This document shows positions 34,100 through 42,652 of a stretch of DNA of 64,000 nucleotides, in pieces. A model generated the notes under the pieces. That model was not told the DNA's origin, made no database searches, and saw nothing but the letters and a program-made list of their open reading frames with translations. Where the stretch lies: contig JBJMHZ010000045.1 of assembly GCA_045807125.1 (NCBI GenBank), forward strand, positions 62,001-126,000. The letters are read 5' to 3'. A program made the translations under genes and the position numbers. Origin of the DNA: JBJMHZ01 sp045807125. Its GTDB lineage: Bacteria > Actinomycetota > Actinomycetes > JAWWOL01. How positions within the stretch are numbered: the first letter of the stretch is position 1; the number at the start of each line of letters is the position of its first letter.

Positions 34100-35626
34100 T
34101 CATCGCAGGTGCACCGCGCGGACGGCGTCGACCGTGTCGGCGTCGGCCGCCCGCTTGTCGGGCCGGTAGCGCAGCACCCGCGCGAAGCGCAGCGCCATGC
34201 CGGCGGGGTAGCGGGGCGAGGTCTGCACGCCGTCGAAGGCGACCTCGACGACCAGCTCCGGCCGCACGTGGACCACCCAGTGATCGGTGGGGGACGTCGC
34301 CAGCCCGAGCAGCTGCTCGGTCTGCCAGCGCAGCAGCTCGTCGGTCATGCCCTTGAACGTCTTGCCGAGCATCACGAACGACCCGTCGGACGGGTCGCGC
34401 GCCCCGAGGTGCAGGTTGGACAGCCAGCCCTTGCGCCGGCCGTGCCCCCACTCCGCGGCGAGGACGACGAGGTCGAGCGCGTGCACCGGCTTGACCTTGA
34501 GCCAGCCCGCGCCCCGCCGCCCAGCCTCGTACGGGGCGTCGAGCGACTTGACCACCACGCCCTCGTGGCCGTGGGCGAGGGCGTCGGCGAGGGCCGCCCC
34601 GGCCGCGGCCGGGTCGCCGGTGATCACCCTCGGCACCCGCAGCGGCGGGGGGAGCGCGGCCTCGGCGGCGGCGAAGCGCTCCCGCGCGGGCCGGTCGAGC
34701 AGATCGGCGCCGTCGAGGTGCAGGACGTCGAAGACGTAGGCCGTCAGCGGCAGCTCGGCCCGCAGCCGCTCCACCGACGTGCGGCTCGCGACCCGCGAGG
34801 CGGTCTCCTGGAACGGCCGCGGCCGCCCGTCGGCGCGCAGCGCGATCACCTCGCCGTCCAGCACGACCGACCGGGCCGGCAGCGCGAGCGTGGCCGCCGC
34901 CACCTCCGGGACCCTCGCGGTGATGTCGTCGAGGGTGCGGGTGAAGACCGCGACGTCGTCGCCGTCGCGGTGGACCTGCACCCGCACGCCGTCGAGCTTC
35001 CAGTCGACGGCGGCCTCGCCCAGCCGCTCGACCGCGCCCTCGACCGACGTGGCGGTCTGGGCCAGCATCGGCTGGAGCGGCTGCCCGACCCGCAGGCGGA
35101 ACCGGGCGAGCCCGGCCGCACCCTCCGCCATCGCGGCGGCCGCGACCGGCGGCAGCGCCCCGGCGAGCATCACCGCCCGCCGCACGTCGGCCACCGGGAC
35201 GCCGCTCGCCCGTGCGACGGCGTCGACCATCACGCCCTCCTGGGCGCCCTGGCGCAGCTCGCCAGAGACCAGCCCGACGACGAAGCGCTGCTCGTCGCCG
35301 GTGGCGCGCGCCATCAGGCCGCCCACCAGCCGCCGGCGCTGCGCTGCCGACCCGGCGCCCGCCAGCGCCGCGAGGGCCTCGAACGTAGCGTCGACCTCGC
35401 CGACCGTGAGGCTCGGCAGCTCGGCCGGCGGGGCGCCGTCGCGCAGGGTCGCCCAGCCGACTCCGGTGCGCCGCTGGCGCAGCTCGCCGGACAGGTAGGT
35501 GACGACGACCGGCCGCTCCTCGGGCGCGGCCCGGCGGAGCGCCTCGGCGATCAGCGCGACCTTGCGGCTGCGGGCGGGGTCGGCGGCGACGGCGGCGGAG
35601 ACGTCGGCGAGGTCGGCGAGCAGCAT
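34100..35626 (-). CDS. ATP-dependent DNA ligase (LigB type)
   Basis: A 508-residue ATP-dependent ligase. The adenylated lysine is Lys210 in DWKLDGVRVQ (motif I). Other motifs are DDITARVPEV, LDGEVIAL (motif III/IIIa region), HEGVVVKSLDAPYEAGRRGAGWLKVKP (motifs IV-V). An N-terminal DNA-binding domain of about 180 residues and a C-terminal OB domain flank the core. Length and order match actinobacterial LigB, a second ligase beside the NAD-dependent LigA. It repairs rather than replicates, by family knowledge. ATG 35626 has no strong ribosome-binding site. Divergent from the tetR-exporter operon. Confidence 0.92.
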   Translation of the reverse strand: MLLADLADVSAAVAADPARSRKVALIAEALRRAAPEERPVVVTYLSGELRQRRTGVGWATLRDGAPPAELPSLTVGEVDATFEALAALAGAGSAAQRRRLVGGLMARATGDEQRFVVGLVSGELRQGAQEGVMVDAVARASGVPVADVRRAVMLAGALPPVAAAAMAEGAAGLARFRLRVGQPLQPMLAQTATSVEGAVERLGEAAVDWKLDGVRVQVHRDGDDVAVFTRTLDDITARVPEVAAATLALPARSVVLDGEVIALRADGRPRPFQETASRVASRTSVERLRAELPLTAYVFDVLHLDGADLLDRPARERFAAAEAALPPPLRVPRVITGDPAAAGAALADALAHGHEGVVVKSLDAPYEAGRRGAGWLKVKPVHALDLVVLAAEWGHGRRKGWLSNLHLGARDPSDGSFVMLGKTFKGMTDELLRWQTEQLLGLATSPTDHWVVHVRPELVVEVAFDGVQTSPRYPAGMALRFARVLRYRPDKRAADADTVDAVRAVHLR

Positions 35627-35779
35627 GAGGTCATTGTCGGGGACACGGGTACGACAAGTCCTGGTCGGCCGCCGTCGATCGAGCGCGACGGCGTCACGAG
35701 GGCACTATCCCGATGCGTGGCGGTACGTCCAGGCGGTGCCGCGGACGGCACCCATGTCGGCCTCGCTGTGACGAGCGCC

Positions 35780-35869
35780 ACGGAACGCGCTAGTTCCGAA
35801 ACGGTTGCGTTCCGCAAGACGGCCGAGGTAGCGTCGGCAACGGCGATACGGAACGGCTGCGTTCCGTAT
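35780..35869. promoter_or_regulatory. Twin operators and promoter of the tetR-exporter operon
   Basis: Site 2 is a perfect inverted repeat: ATACGGAACG at 35846-35855 and CGTTCCGTAT at 35860-35869 around GCTG. Site 1, about 50 bases upstream (35793-35815), repeats the pattern less exactly (CCGAAACGGTTGCGTTCCG). TTGCGT at 35805-35810 and TAGCGT at 35829-35834, 18 bases apart, form a promoter lying between and partly within them. The TetR protein encoded next is the obvious ligand. Confidence 0.6.
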
Positions 35870-35897
35870 ATCGGTAGAGCACTCAGAGGAGCGTGGC

Positions 35898-36566
35898 GTG
35901 GCCAGGGCGAGCAGCACCGGCGAGGAGACTCGCTCGTCGGAGGTGAAGCGGGCACTGACCGGCTATGCCGCACGGGGACGGCACAGGGACGAGTCGCGCG
36001 ATCCGGAGATCCTGCGCGCGGCGCTCGAGGTGCTCGCCGAGATCGGCTACGACAAGCTCTCGATGGAGGCGGTGGCGGCCAGGGCCCGTGCGGGCAAGGC
36101 GACGCTGTACCGCCGCTGGCCCGGCAAGGCGGAGCTGGTCGTCGACGCCATCACCTGCCTGCACGACACGGGCGAGCAGGCGCCGATCGACACCGGATCG
36201 TTGCGCGGCGACCTGCGCGTCCTGCTGCTGGGTGGCCTCTCGGAGGTCGGCGAGTTCGAGATCGGTTGCGTCACGGGCCTCATGACCGCCCTGCGCCGCA
36301 ATCCCGACCTCGCCAAGGTCTTCGAGGAGCGCTTCCTCTCGCGCAAGCTGCAGACCGCCAGGGAGGTCTTCGAGCGCGCCAGCGAGCGCGGCGAGGTCGC
36401 CCCCGGCCACGACATCGAGCTGCTGGCCAGCGTCGGGCCCGCGCTCCTCTTCCACCGGCTGCTGCTCAGCAGCAAGCCACTGACGCGCCACTACATCTCG
36501 CGAGTGATCGACGAGGTCGTGATCCCGCTGGCCGGCGCGCCGTCACCACGAAAGGCGAAGGCATGA
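35898..36566 (+). CDS. TetR-family repressor of the adjacent exporter
   Basis: A 222-residue TetR regulator. The DNA-binding domain is ILRAALEVLAEIGYDKLSMEAVAARARAGKATLYRRWPGKAELVVDAI, typical of the group with a TetR_C_16-like effector domain (DLRVLLLGGLSEVGEFEIGCVTGLMTALRRNPDLA). GTG 35898 follows AGAGGAG by six bases. It overlaps the MFS exporter ATG by four bases, and two palindromes lie upstream. The arrangement is the usual one of a repressor that senses the drug its exporter removes. Confidence 0.9.
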   Translation: MARASSTGEETRSSEVKRALTGYAARGRHRDESRDPEILRAALEVLAEIGYDKLSMEAVAARARAGKATLYRRWPGKAELVVDAITCLHDTGEQAPIDTGSLRGDLRVLLLGGLSEVGEFEIGCVTGLMTALRRNPDLAKVFEERFLSRKLQTAREVFERASERGEVAPGHDIELLASVGPALLFHRLLLSSKPLTRHYISRVIDEVVIPLAGAPSPRKAKA

Positions 36567-38134
36567 CCTCGACATCCGCGGTCGACACCACCTCCACCAC
36601 TGCCCCTGCCGGTGAGCAGGGCAGCCGCCATCTCGGTCTCGCGCTGTTCGTCATCTCGATCGCGCAGCTGATGGTCGTGCTCGACGCGACGATCGTGAAC
36701 GTCGCGCTCCCGAGCATCCAGAACGACCTCGGCTTCTCCGGGGCGAGCCTGGAGTGGGTCGTCACCGCCTACACGCTCACCTTCGGCGGCCTGCTGCTCC
36801 TCGGCGGCCGCATGGGCGACATCCTCGGCCGGCGGCGCATGTTCATCACCGGCATCCTGCTGTTCACCGTTGCATCGCTGCTCGGCGGCTTCGCCAATTC
36901 GCAATGGTGGTTGCTGAGCGCACGTGGGTTGCAGGGCGTCGGCGCGGCCATCATGGCGCCCACTGCGCTGTCGCTCGTCACGACGAACTTCCCGGAGGGC
37001 AAGGCCCGCAACCGGGCCATGGGCGTCTACGCGGCCATGAGCGGCGCCGGCGCGGCCATCGGCCTCATCATGGGTGGCCTGCTGACCGACTACGCCAGCT
37101 GGCGCTGGGTGCTGTTCGTCAACGTACCGATCGGCATCATCTGCGCCCTTGCCGCGCCGTACGCGCTCGTGGAGTCCGAGCGCAGGCACGGTCGCTTCGA
37201 CCTGCCGGGCGCGCTCACCGCCACGGCCGGCGTGATGCTGCTCGTCTTCGGCCTCACCCACGCGGCGCCGACGCAGCCCAAGGGCGGCGGACCGGCCGTG
37301 GCGCATTGGACCGACCCCCTCACCATCGGCACGCTGGCGCTCTCGGTCGTGCTGCTGGTCACCTTCGTGGTCATCGAGATGCGCAGCCGGTACGCCCTCA
37401 TGCCGCTGCACATCTTCGCGAACCTGAGCCGGTCGGGCGCCTACCTGGTGTCGCTCTGCATCGGCACGGCGATGTTCGGCATCTTCTTCTTCCTCACCAT
37501 CTTCGTGCAGCGGGTCTGGGGCTACAGCCCGCTCCGCACCGGCATCGCCTTCCTGCCCATCACCGCCGGCATCGTCTTCTTCGCCGGGCTGAGCTCGCAG
37601 CTGGTCGCGCGGCTCGGTGCCCGGGCGCTCATGGTGCCCGGTGCCGCGCTGACGGCGCTCGGCATGCTCTGGCTCTCGCGCATCGATGCGAGCAGCCACT
37701 ACGTGGGCGGGCTGCTCGGCCCCATGCTGGTGACGGCGGCCGGGCTCGGGCTCGTGTTCGTGCCGCTGACGCTGGTGGCCGTCGCCGGCGTCGAGAACGA
37801 GGAGGCCGGCCTCGCCTCCGGCCTGCTCAACACCGGCCAGCAGATCGGTGGCTCCATCGGCCTCGCCGTGCTCGGGACCGTCGTGTTCACCGCCATCGCC
37901 AACGACACGAGCGCGTTCGACAAGGCGTCGGCGGCGTACGGGCAGTCGTTCGACCCCAACCACCCGCCGGCGGCGGTGGTCAAGGCGGCCTCGGCCATCT
38001 CGCTGAGCCACGGCATCCAGCTCGGGTTCATGGTTGCGGCCGGCGTCGCCGCGCTCGCGCTCGTCGTCACGCTGCTCACCATCCGGGTGCGCAAGCAGGA
38101 CCTCGAGACGGCGAGCGTCGTCCCCGCGGCCTGA
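36563..38134 (+). CDS. MFS drug exporter, DHA2 (14-TMS) family
   Basis: A 523-residue exporter. Motif A appears as GGRMGDILGRRRMFITG, motif D1 as LDATIVNVALPSIQNDLGF, and motif C as GAAIGLIMGGLLTDYASWRWVLFVNVP. About 14 hydrophobic helices are visible. It is translationally coupled to tetR by ATGA. Close relatives export antibiotics, dyes or fatty acids; the substrate is unknown. Transcription ends at the perfect 18-bp hairpin after its stop. Confidence 0.9.
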   Translation: MTSTSAVDTTSTTAPAGEQGSRHLGLALFVISIAQLMVVLDATIVNVALPSIQNDLGFSGASLEWVVTAYTLTFGGLLLLGGRMGDILGRRRMFITGILLFTVASLLGGFANSQWWLLSARGLQGVGAAIMAPTALSLVTTNFPEGKARNRAMGVYAAMSGAGAAIGLIMGGLLTDYASWRWVLFVNVPIGIICALAAPYALVESERRHGRFDLPGALTATAGVMLLVFGLTHAAPTQPKGGGPAVAHWTDPLTIGTLALSVVLLVTFVVIEMRSRYALMPLHIFANLSRSGAYLVSLCIGTAMFGIFFFLTIFVQRVWGYSPLRTGIAFLPITAGIVFFAGLSSQLVARLGARALMVPGAALTALGMLWLSRIDASSHYVGGLLGPMLVTAAGLGLVFVPLTLVAVAGVENEEAGLASGLLNTGQQIGGSIGLAVLGTVVFTAIANDTSAFDKASAAYGQSFDPNHPPAAVVKAASAISLSHGIQLGFMVAAGVAALALVVTLLTIRVRKQDLETASVVPAA

Positions 38135-38152
38135 GCCGCCGTACGACCGCAC

Positions 38153-38201
38153 GCACCGGATCGCCCCGGCGGCCTCAGCCCGTGCCGGGGCGATCCGGTG
38201 C
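38153..38201. terminator. Bidirectional terminator, perfect 18-bp stem
   Basis: Bases 38153-38170 (GCACCGGATCGCCCCGGC) pair without mismatch with 38184-38201 around a 13-base loop. The stem overlaps the last nine codons and stop of the convergent oxidoreductase gene, so one structure ends both transcripts. Confidence 0.75.
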
Positions 38202-39095
38202 GAGGTCGGCGAGCAGCTCGCGCACCCGGTCCATCGTCGCGGCCGGGTCGGCGTCGGGCGAGCCGACCGCGGGGTCGAAGTTCGGGTCCACGAAGAACTC
38301 GGTGATCCCCGCCTCGGCCACCTCGGCGATGCGCTGGCGCACCAGGTCGATCGGGCCGGAGTACGGCATGCCCTCCAGCGGCTCCGGGCGGACCGCGACC
38401 GAGCCGCGGCAGACGAACGACAGCGCGCCTGGGTCGCGCCCCGCCTGCTCAGCCGCCTCGCGGATCGTCGCGATGGCGCTCGCGATCTGGTCGGGGCTGA
38501 ACATGCTGGCCGAGATCCAGCCGTCGGCCAGCCGGCCGGCTCGGCGCAGGGCCGGCTCGGCGCTACCGCCCAGCAGGATCGGCGGGTGCGGCCGCTGCAC
38601 CGGCTTCGGATCCTGGCGCGACGGGAGCAACCGGTAATGCTCGCCCTCGTGCGTCACGTCTCCCGTCCAGAGCTGCGTCAGCACCTCGATGTGCTCGGCC
38701 AGGCGCCGCCCGCGCCCCTCCTTCGGCACGCCGCTCGCCACGTACTCCTCGTCGGACCAGCCGAGGCCGAGCCCGGCGACCAGCCGCCCGCCCGAGAGCA
38801 CGTCGACGGTGGTCAGCTGCTTGGCGAGCAGCGCGGGCGAGTAGAAGGGCGCGTTGACGACCGCGACCCCGAGCCGGATGCGCGACGTCTGCGCGGCGAG
38901 GAAGCCGAGCGTGACGAGCGGATCGAGCACCGACCGGTAGACCGGCGCCCAGCCGCGGCCGCCGCTCGGGTAGAGCAGCCGCTGGAAGGTCCAGAGCGTC
39001 CGGTATCCCAGTTCCTCGGCGCGGTGCGCGACCTCGGCCAGGTTGTCCGGCGTGGCCCACGAGCCCGACACCGGCGCGGCGAATCCCATCTCCAT
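38175..39095 (-). CDS. LLM-class (F420-dependent type) oxidoreductase
   Basis: A 306-residue bacterial-luciferase-like TIM-barrel enzyme. Conserved stretches are AEVAHRAEELGYRTLWTFQRL, TSRIRLGVAVVNAPFYSPALLAKQLTTVDVLSGGRLVAGLGLGWSDEEY, PPILLGGSAEPALRRAGRLADGW. This group uses coenzyme F420 or FMN; actinomycetes commonly use F420. The substrate is not predictable. Its 3' end forms part of the bidirectional terminator. A second, different family member lies at 40021. Confidence 0.85.
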   Translation of the reverse strand: MEMGFAAPVSGSWATPDNLAEVAHRAEELGYRTLWTFQRLLYPSGGRGWAPVYRSVLDPLVTLGFLAAQTSRIRLGVAVVNAPFYSPALLAKQLTTVDVLSGGRLVAGLGLGWSDEEYVASGVPKEGRGRRLAEHIEVLTQLWTGDVTHEGEHYRLLPSRQDPKPVQRPHPPILLGGSAEPALRRAGRLADGWISASMFSPDQIASAIATIREAAEQAGRDPGALSFVCRGSVAVRPEPLEGMPYSGPIDLVRQRIAEVAEAGITEFFVDPNFDPAVGSPDADPAATMDRVRELLADLAPDRPGTG

Positions 39096-39129
39096 GCCCC
39101 CGTGCTATCACGGGGGCGCGCTGACCGCC

Positions 39130-39735
39130 TCAGCGGCGGCCCTTGCGGGCCGGCAGGACGTCGACCGCCGCGACGCCGATCGGCGCGACGGCCGGGCGCG
39201 GTGGCGGCGGCACGGGTGCCGGCGCCGGGGGCCGGTCCGCGGCCGGCTCGGCCGCGGGGCACGGAGCCGGGGGAGCTGCCGCGGCGACGGCCGGGGCTGG
39301 CGCGGGCACGGCCGCGACGGCGGCGAGCGCGGGGGCCTCCTGCGGTGCGGCGACCTGGGTCACGAGGGTCGGCTCGGCGACCGGCTCGACGACCGGCTCA
39401 GTGGCGGGCTCAGTGGCGGGCGCGGGCTCGCGGTGGCTGAGCGCCCCGACGAGGACCCGCACGCCGATGATCGTCCCGGGGATGTAGTGGTGCCCGAGGA
39501 GCCCGACGACGCCGGCGGCCAGGGCCACCCCCTCGTACCCGAGCGTGACCGTGCGCGCGCTCGATCCCGGCTGCCCGACGAGCCATGCGGCACCGCCCGC
39601 GCCGGCGGCCAACGCCAGCTGGACGACGAGCCAGGTGCTGTCGGTGCCGAGCCCCGGCACCAGGGAGAACAGCGCGGTGACCACCGCCTGCGTGATGAGC
39701 GAGCCGCGCAGCGCGCTCCCCGACCGTCCGCTCAT
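39130..39735 (-). CDS. Small membrane protein with Pro/Ala-rich tail, unknown function
   Basis: A 201-residue protein. Three to four membrane segments occupy the first 100 residues (ITQAVVTALFSLVPGL, WLVVQLALAAGAGGAAWLVG, GYEGVALAAGVVGLLGHHY, GTIIGVRVLVGAL). The remaining half is a low-complexity tail rich in Ala, Pro, Glu and Val. GGAGG lies about four bases before ATG 39735. No family was recognised. Confidence 0.65.
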   Translation of the reverse strand: MSGRSGSALRGSLITQAVVTALFSLVPGLGTDSTWLVVQLALAAGAGGAAWLVGQPGSSARTVTLGYEGVALAAGVVGLLGHHYIPGTIIGVRVLVGALSHREPAPATEPATEPVVEPVAEPTLVTQVAAPQEAPALAAVAAVPAPAPAVAAAAPPAPCPAAEPAADRPPAPAPVPPPPRPAVAPIGVAAVDVLPARKGRR

Positions 39736-39825
39736 GAGCCCTCCTCGAGCCTCGCGACCGTTGAGGGATCGGCACGGCGGGCCAGGGCCTTGACCAGCAC
39801 GGTCGCGCCCGAGGACGGTCCCGGC

Positions 39826-40004
39826 TTGGGGAAGCTGCCATGTGCGGCTAACGTTGTGGCTCGTGGTGCCGACAAGCACTGCGACACCGGCCCGATTCAT
39901 GGCCCCCGGTCCCAACCTTTGTCGCTACGAGCGACCGTGCGCCGCGAGGCGACCTGACGGGTACGGTGCGCGACCGCCCCGGACGAGAGTCCGGGGCGCT
40001 CGTG
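39826..40004 (+). ncRNA. Candidate small RNA with own promoter and terminator
   Basis: TTGGGG at 39826-39831 and TAACGT at 39849-39854 are 17 bases apart. A hairpin with a ten-base perfect stem (39975-39984 with 39989-39998, GAGA loop) follows, with a T-containing tail CTCGTGTTTCTC. The predicted RNA runs from about 39861 to about 40005, some 145 bases. No + strand gene lies in this interval, and the only open frame in it has poor third-position GC and reads through the hairpin. I do not recognise a known RNA family. Confidence 0.4.
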
Positions 40005-40020
40005 TTTCTCAGGCCCGTTC

Positions 40021-40956
40021 TCAGCGCACGTGCGGCAGCACCCGCTCGGCGAGCAGGGCGACGTGGTCGAGGTCGTGCAGGTCGAGCACCTGCAGGTAGA
40101 GCCGCGCCGCTCCGGCGTCGGCGAGCGCACCGATCTGCTCGAGGACGGCCTCCGGCGTCCCGGCCACGCCGCGGCCCGACACCAGTGCCTCGACGGAGTG
40201 CCCGATCGCCTCGGCCCGCCGCTCGGTCTCGGCCCGGTCGGCTCCGCAGCACACCGTCACCGCAGCCGAGAGGGCGAGGGTGCCCGGATCGCGTCCCGCC
40301 GCCTCGCAGGCCCGGCGCACGCGGGCGAACTGCGCGCGTACGGCGTCCAGCGGGGCGAACGCGATGTTGAACTCGTCCGCGTGCGCCGCGGCGAGCTGCG
40401 GCGTGCGTCGCTGGCCGTGACCGCCCACGATGATCGGCGGTCGCGGGCGCTGCACCGGGCGGGGCAGTGCAGGGCAGCCGCGCAGCTCGTAGTGCTCGCC
40501 CGCGAAGTCGAACGTCCCGCCCTCCGGCGTCGCCCACATGCCGGTGACGATCGCGAGCTGCTCGGCGAGCCGGTCGAACCGTTCGCGGGTCTCGGGGAAG
40601 GGCACGCCGTGCGCCCGGTGCTCGGCCTCGAACCAGCCGGCGCCCAGGCCCAGCTCGACGCGTCCGCCGCTCATCTCGTCCACCTGGGCCACCTGCACGG
40701 CGAGCAGACCGGGCAGCCGGAAGGTCGCGCTGGTCAGCAGCGTGCCGAGCCGGATGCGCGACGTCTCGCGGGCGAGCGCGGCGAGGGTGAGCCACGCGTC
40801 GCTAGGTCCGGGCCGGTGGTCGCCGCCGCCCATGCCGAGGAAGTGGTCGGAGCGGAAGAACGCGTCGAAGCCGCCGTCCTCGGCAGCCTTGGCCATGCGC
40901 AGGAGCGTCCCGTGCGTCGCACCCTGCTGGGGCTCGGTGAAGATCCGTAGCTGCAC
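40021..40956 (-). CDS. LLM-class F420-dependent oxidoreductase
   Basis: A 311-residue luciferase-like oxidoreductase. VQLRIFTEPQQGATHGTLLRMAKAAEDGGFDAFFRSDHFLGMG is the start of the F420-type group; only the first half is quoted as motif (RIFTEPQQGATH). SRIRLGTLLTSATFR, MSGGRVELGLGAGWFEAEH and PPIIVGGHG follow. The C-terminal motif AGTPEAVLEQIGALADAGAARLYLQVLDLHDLDHV is family-typical. GTG 40956 has GGAGGA about 11 bases upstream; no better start is in frame. Substrate unknown. Confidence 0.85.
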   Translation of the reverse strand: MQLRIFTEPQQGATHGTLLRMAKAAEDGGFDAFFRSDHFLGMGGGDHRPGPSDAWLTLAALARETSRIRLGTLLTSATFRLPGLLAVQVAQVDEMSGGRVELGLGAGWFEAEHRAHGVPFPETRERFDRLAEQLAIVTGMWATPEGGTFDFAGEHYELRGCPALPRPVQRPRPPIIVGGHGQRRTPQLAAAHADEFNIAFAPLDAVRAQFARVRRACEAAGRDPGTLALSAAVTVCCGADRAETERRAEAIGHSVEALVSGRGVAGTPEAVLEQIGALADAGAARLYLQVLDLHDLDHVALLAERVLPHVR

Positions 40957-41040
40957 GCCCCCATCGTCCTCCGCAGCGATGACGGTCCCCTCGCGTACCC
41001 TCTGAGCCGGCGGGGGCCCCGCGGGGCGAGTGGAGGCCAG

Positions 41041-42549
41041 GTGGAGCAGGGCACCGGGCAGGGCGTGGCCTTCCCTGCGGTCGACGGCAGGCGGAGCTCG
41101 CAGGCGACGGCGCGGGCGGTGGTGGCCGCCGCGGCGGCGGCCGTCGACCCGGCCCTCGCCGCGGCGGTCGAGAGCGAGCCCGACTGGCGGCATGCCTACG
41201 TCGGGCACCTGCGCCGGCTGACCGTGGCCGCCGCGAGGAGCGAGGCCGCGGCGGCGTCGGTGGCGACCGCGGGGCTCGATGCGGTGCACGGCCGGTTCAC
41301 GTTCCGGCGGGGGGACGACGAGCTGCCGCTCGACGCGGCCCTCGGGCTCGACGCGGCGGCGCCGCGCCTGGTGCCGGTCGCCGGCACCGCGCCGCACCCG
41401 GCGTCGCTCGGCCTGCCGCACGGCGATGCCGTGCTGACCGGGGCCGCGCTGCGCCGCCGCCTCGACGCATGGACCGATGCGGGCGTGCTGGAGCCGTCCT
41501 GCGCGCAGGCGGTGCGCCTCGTCGCGGACAATCCCGACTGGCTGGACCTGTCCGACCTGACGTTCGTCCTGCTCGGGGCCGCGGCCGAGGTCGGCCCGCT
41601 CCTGCCGCTCTGCCGCTGGGGCGCCCGGGTGGTCGCGCTGGACGTGCGCGACGCGGCGGTGACGTCGCGGATCGTCTCGGCGGCGCGGCAGGGCAGCGGC
41701 CGGCTCCTGCTGCCGGCCAGGGAGCGGGTGGACGACGACGCCGATCTCGTCGGTGCGGCCGGCATCGACCTGCTGACCGAGCTGCCCGAGGCGCGGCGCC
41801 TGCTGGACCAGGTCGAGGGGCCGCTCGTGGTCGGCAACTATGCCTACGCCGACGGCGCGGCGTTCGCCCGGCTCGCGGCCGGGGTCGACGCGCTGGTGGC
41901 CGACCTCCAGCGCAGCCGCCCCGGCCTCGCGATCGCGCACCTCGCGACGCCCACCGACGCGTTCGCCGTGCCGGAGGAGTGCGTCGAGGCAGCGCGCCGG
42001 CGGCTCGCGGAGGCCGGCGCGCTGCGCCGCGGCACCGCCGCCGTGCTGCGCGGCGTCAGCGGCAGGCGGCTGCTCGTCCCGAACTACCGCGAGGCCGTGA
42101 CGGCGGACGACGGACGGATCCTCGGCGTCGCCGACGCCCTCGTCGTGCAGCAGGGGCCCAACTACGCGCTCGCCAAGCGGCTCCAGCGCTGGCGCGCCGA
42201 GGTGGCGGTGCTGGCCGGGGTCACCACGTCGGCCAACGTCGCGCCCGCCGCCTATACCCGCTCGGTGCTGCGCAACCGGCTGCTCGCAGCGGCGTACGCA
42301 GGGGCCCGCCGCTTCGGCATCGAGGTCTTCCAGCCGGCGACCGCCGCCACGCTCATGGCCGCGCTGCTCGTCCACGACCTGCGCAACCCGGCGGGGAGCG
42401 CGCCGGGGAGCGCGGCGTCGGCGGCCCGCCCGGTGAGCGACCTCTTCGCGCGCTCGGCCGCCCACGGCGGGCTGTGGCGGGTCGCCTGGGAGCCCCGGTC
42501 GGCGCTCGGCCTGGCCGCGATCACCGGCATCGCCAGCCGGCGACGATAG
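41041..42549 (+). CDS. Conserved-looking protein of 502 residues, unknown function
   Basis: A large cytoplasmic protein I cannot assign. Codon use matches neighbouring genes. Residues about 175-205 (FVLLGAAAEVGPLLPLCRWG followed by ARVVALDV) look like a Rossmann nucleotide-binding start with the glycines replaced by Gly-Ala-Ala-Glu. Later stretches VVGNYAYADGAAFARLAAGVD, PTDAFAVPEECVEAA and VVQQGPNYALAKRLQRWRA are distinctive, and the C-terminal 40 residues carry two hydrophobic runs. GGAGG precedes GTG 41041 by four bases. An SAM- or NAD-using enzyme is possible but not shown. Confidence 0.65.
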   Translation: MEQGTGQGVAFPAVDGRRSSQATARAVVAAAAAAVDPALAAAVESEPDWRHAYVGHLRRLTVAAARSEAAAASVATAGLDAVHGRFTFRRGDDELPLDAALGLDAAAPRLVPVAGTAPHPASLGLPHGDAVLTGAALRRRLDAWTDAGVLEPSCAQAVRLVADNPDWLDLSDLTFVLLGAAAEVGPLLPLCRWGARVVALDVRDAAVTSRIVSAARQGSGRLLLPARERVDDDADLVGAAGIDLLTELPEARRLLDQVEGPLVVGNYAYADGAAFARLAAGVDALVADLQRSRPGLAIAHLATPTDAFAVPEECVEAARRRLAEAGALRRGTAAVLRGVSGRRLLVPNYREAVTADDGRILGVADALVVQQGPNYALAKRLQRWRAEVAVLAGVTTSANVAPAAYTRSVLRNRLLAAAYAGARRFGIEVFQPATAATLMAALLVHDLRNPAGSAPGSAASAARPVSDLFARSAAHGGLWRVAWEPRSALGLAAITGIASRRR

Positions 42550-42573
42550 CCGGTTCGCCGCGGCAGCGTCCCT

Positions 42574-42601
42574 TCGTCCACAGCGCCCTCCGTCGTCCAC
42601 A
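42574..42601. promoter_or_regulatory. Two DnaA-box-like sites
   Basis: TCGTCCACA occurs at 42574-42582 and 42593-42601, 19 bases apart. It fits the actinobacterial DnaA box (TTGTCCACA with C tolerated at position 2). No dnaA or dnaN is nearby, so a regulatory or titration site is more likely than an origin. Confidence 0.35.
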
Positions 42602-42652
42602 GCTGCGCTCGGCCGGTGGCCACGGCCCGCGACCGGCGGCGAGGCTGCTGCC

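Noticed and set aside
39842..40099. Short + strand ORF in the candidate small RNA
   Set aside because: Third-position GC is low and it reads through a hairpin; non-coding is more likely.
42574..42601. Chromosomal origin
   Set aside because: Only two box-like words, no AT-rich unwinding region and no dnaA, dnaN or rnpA nearby.
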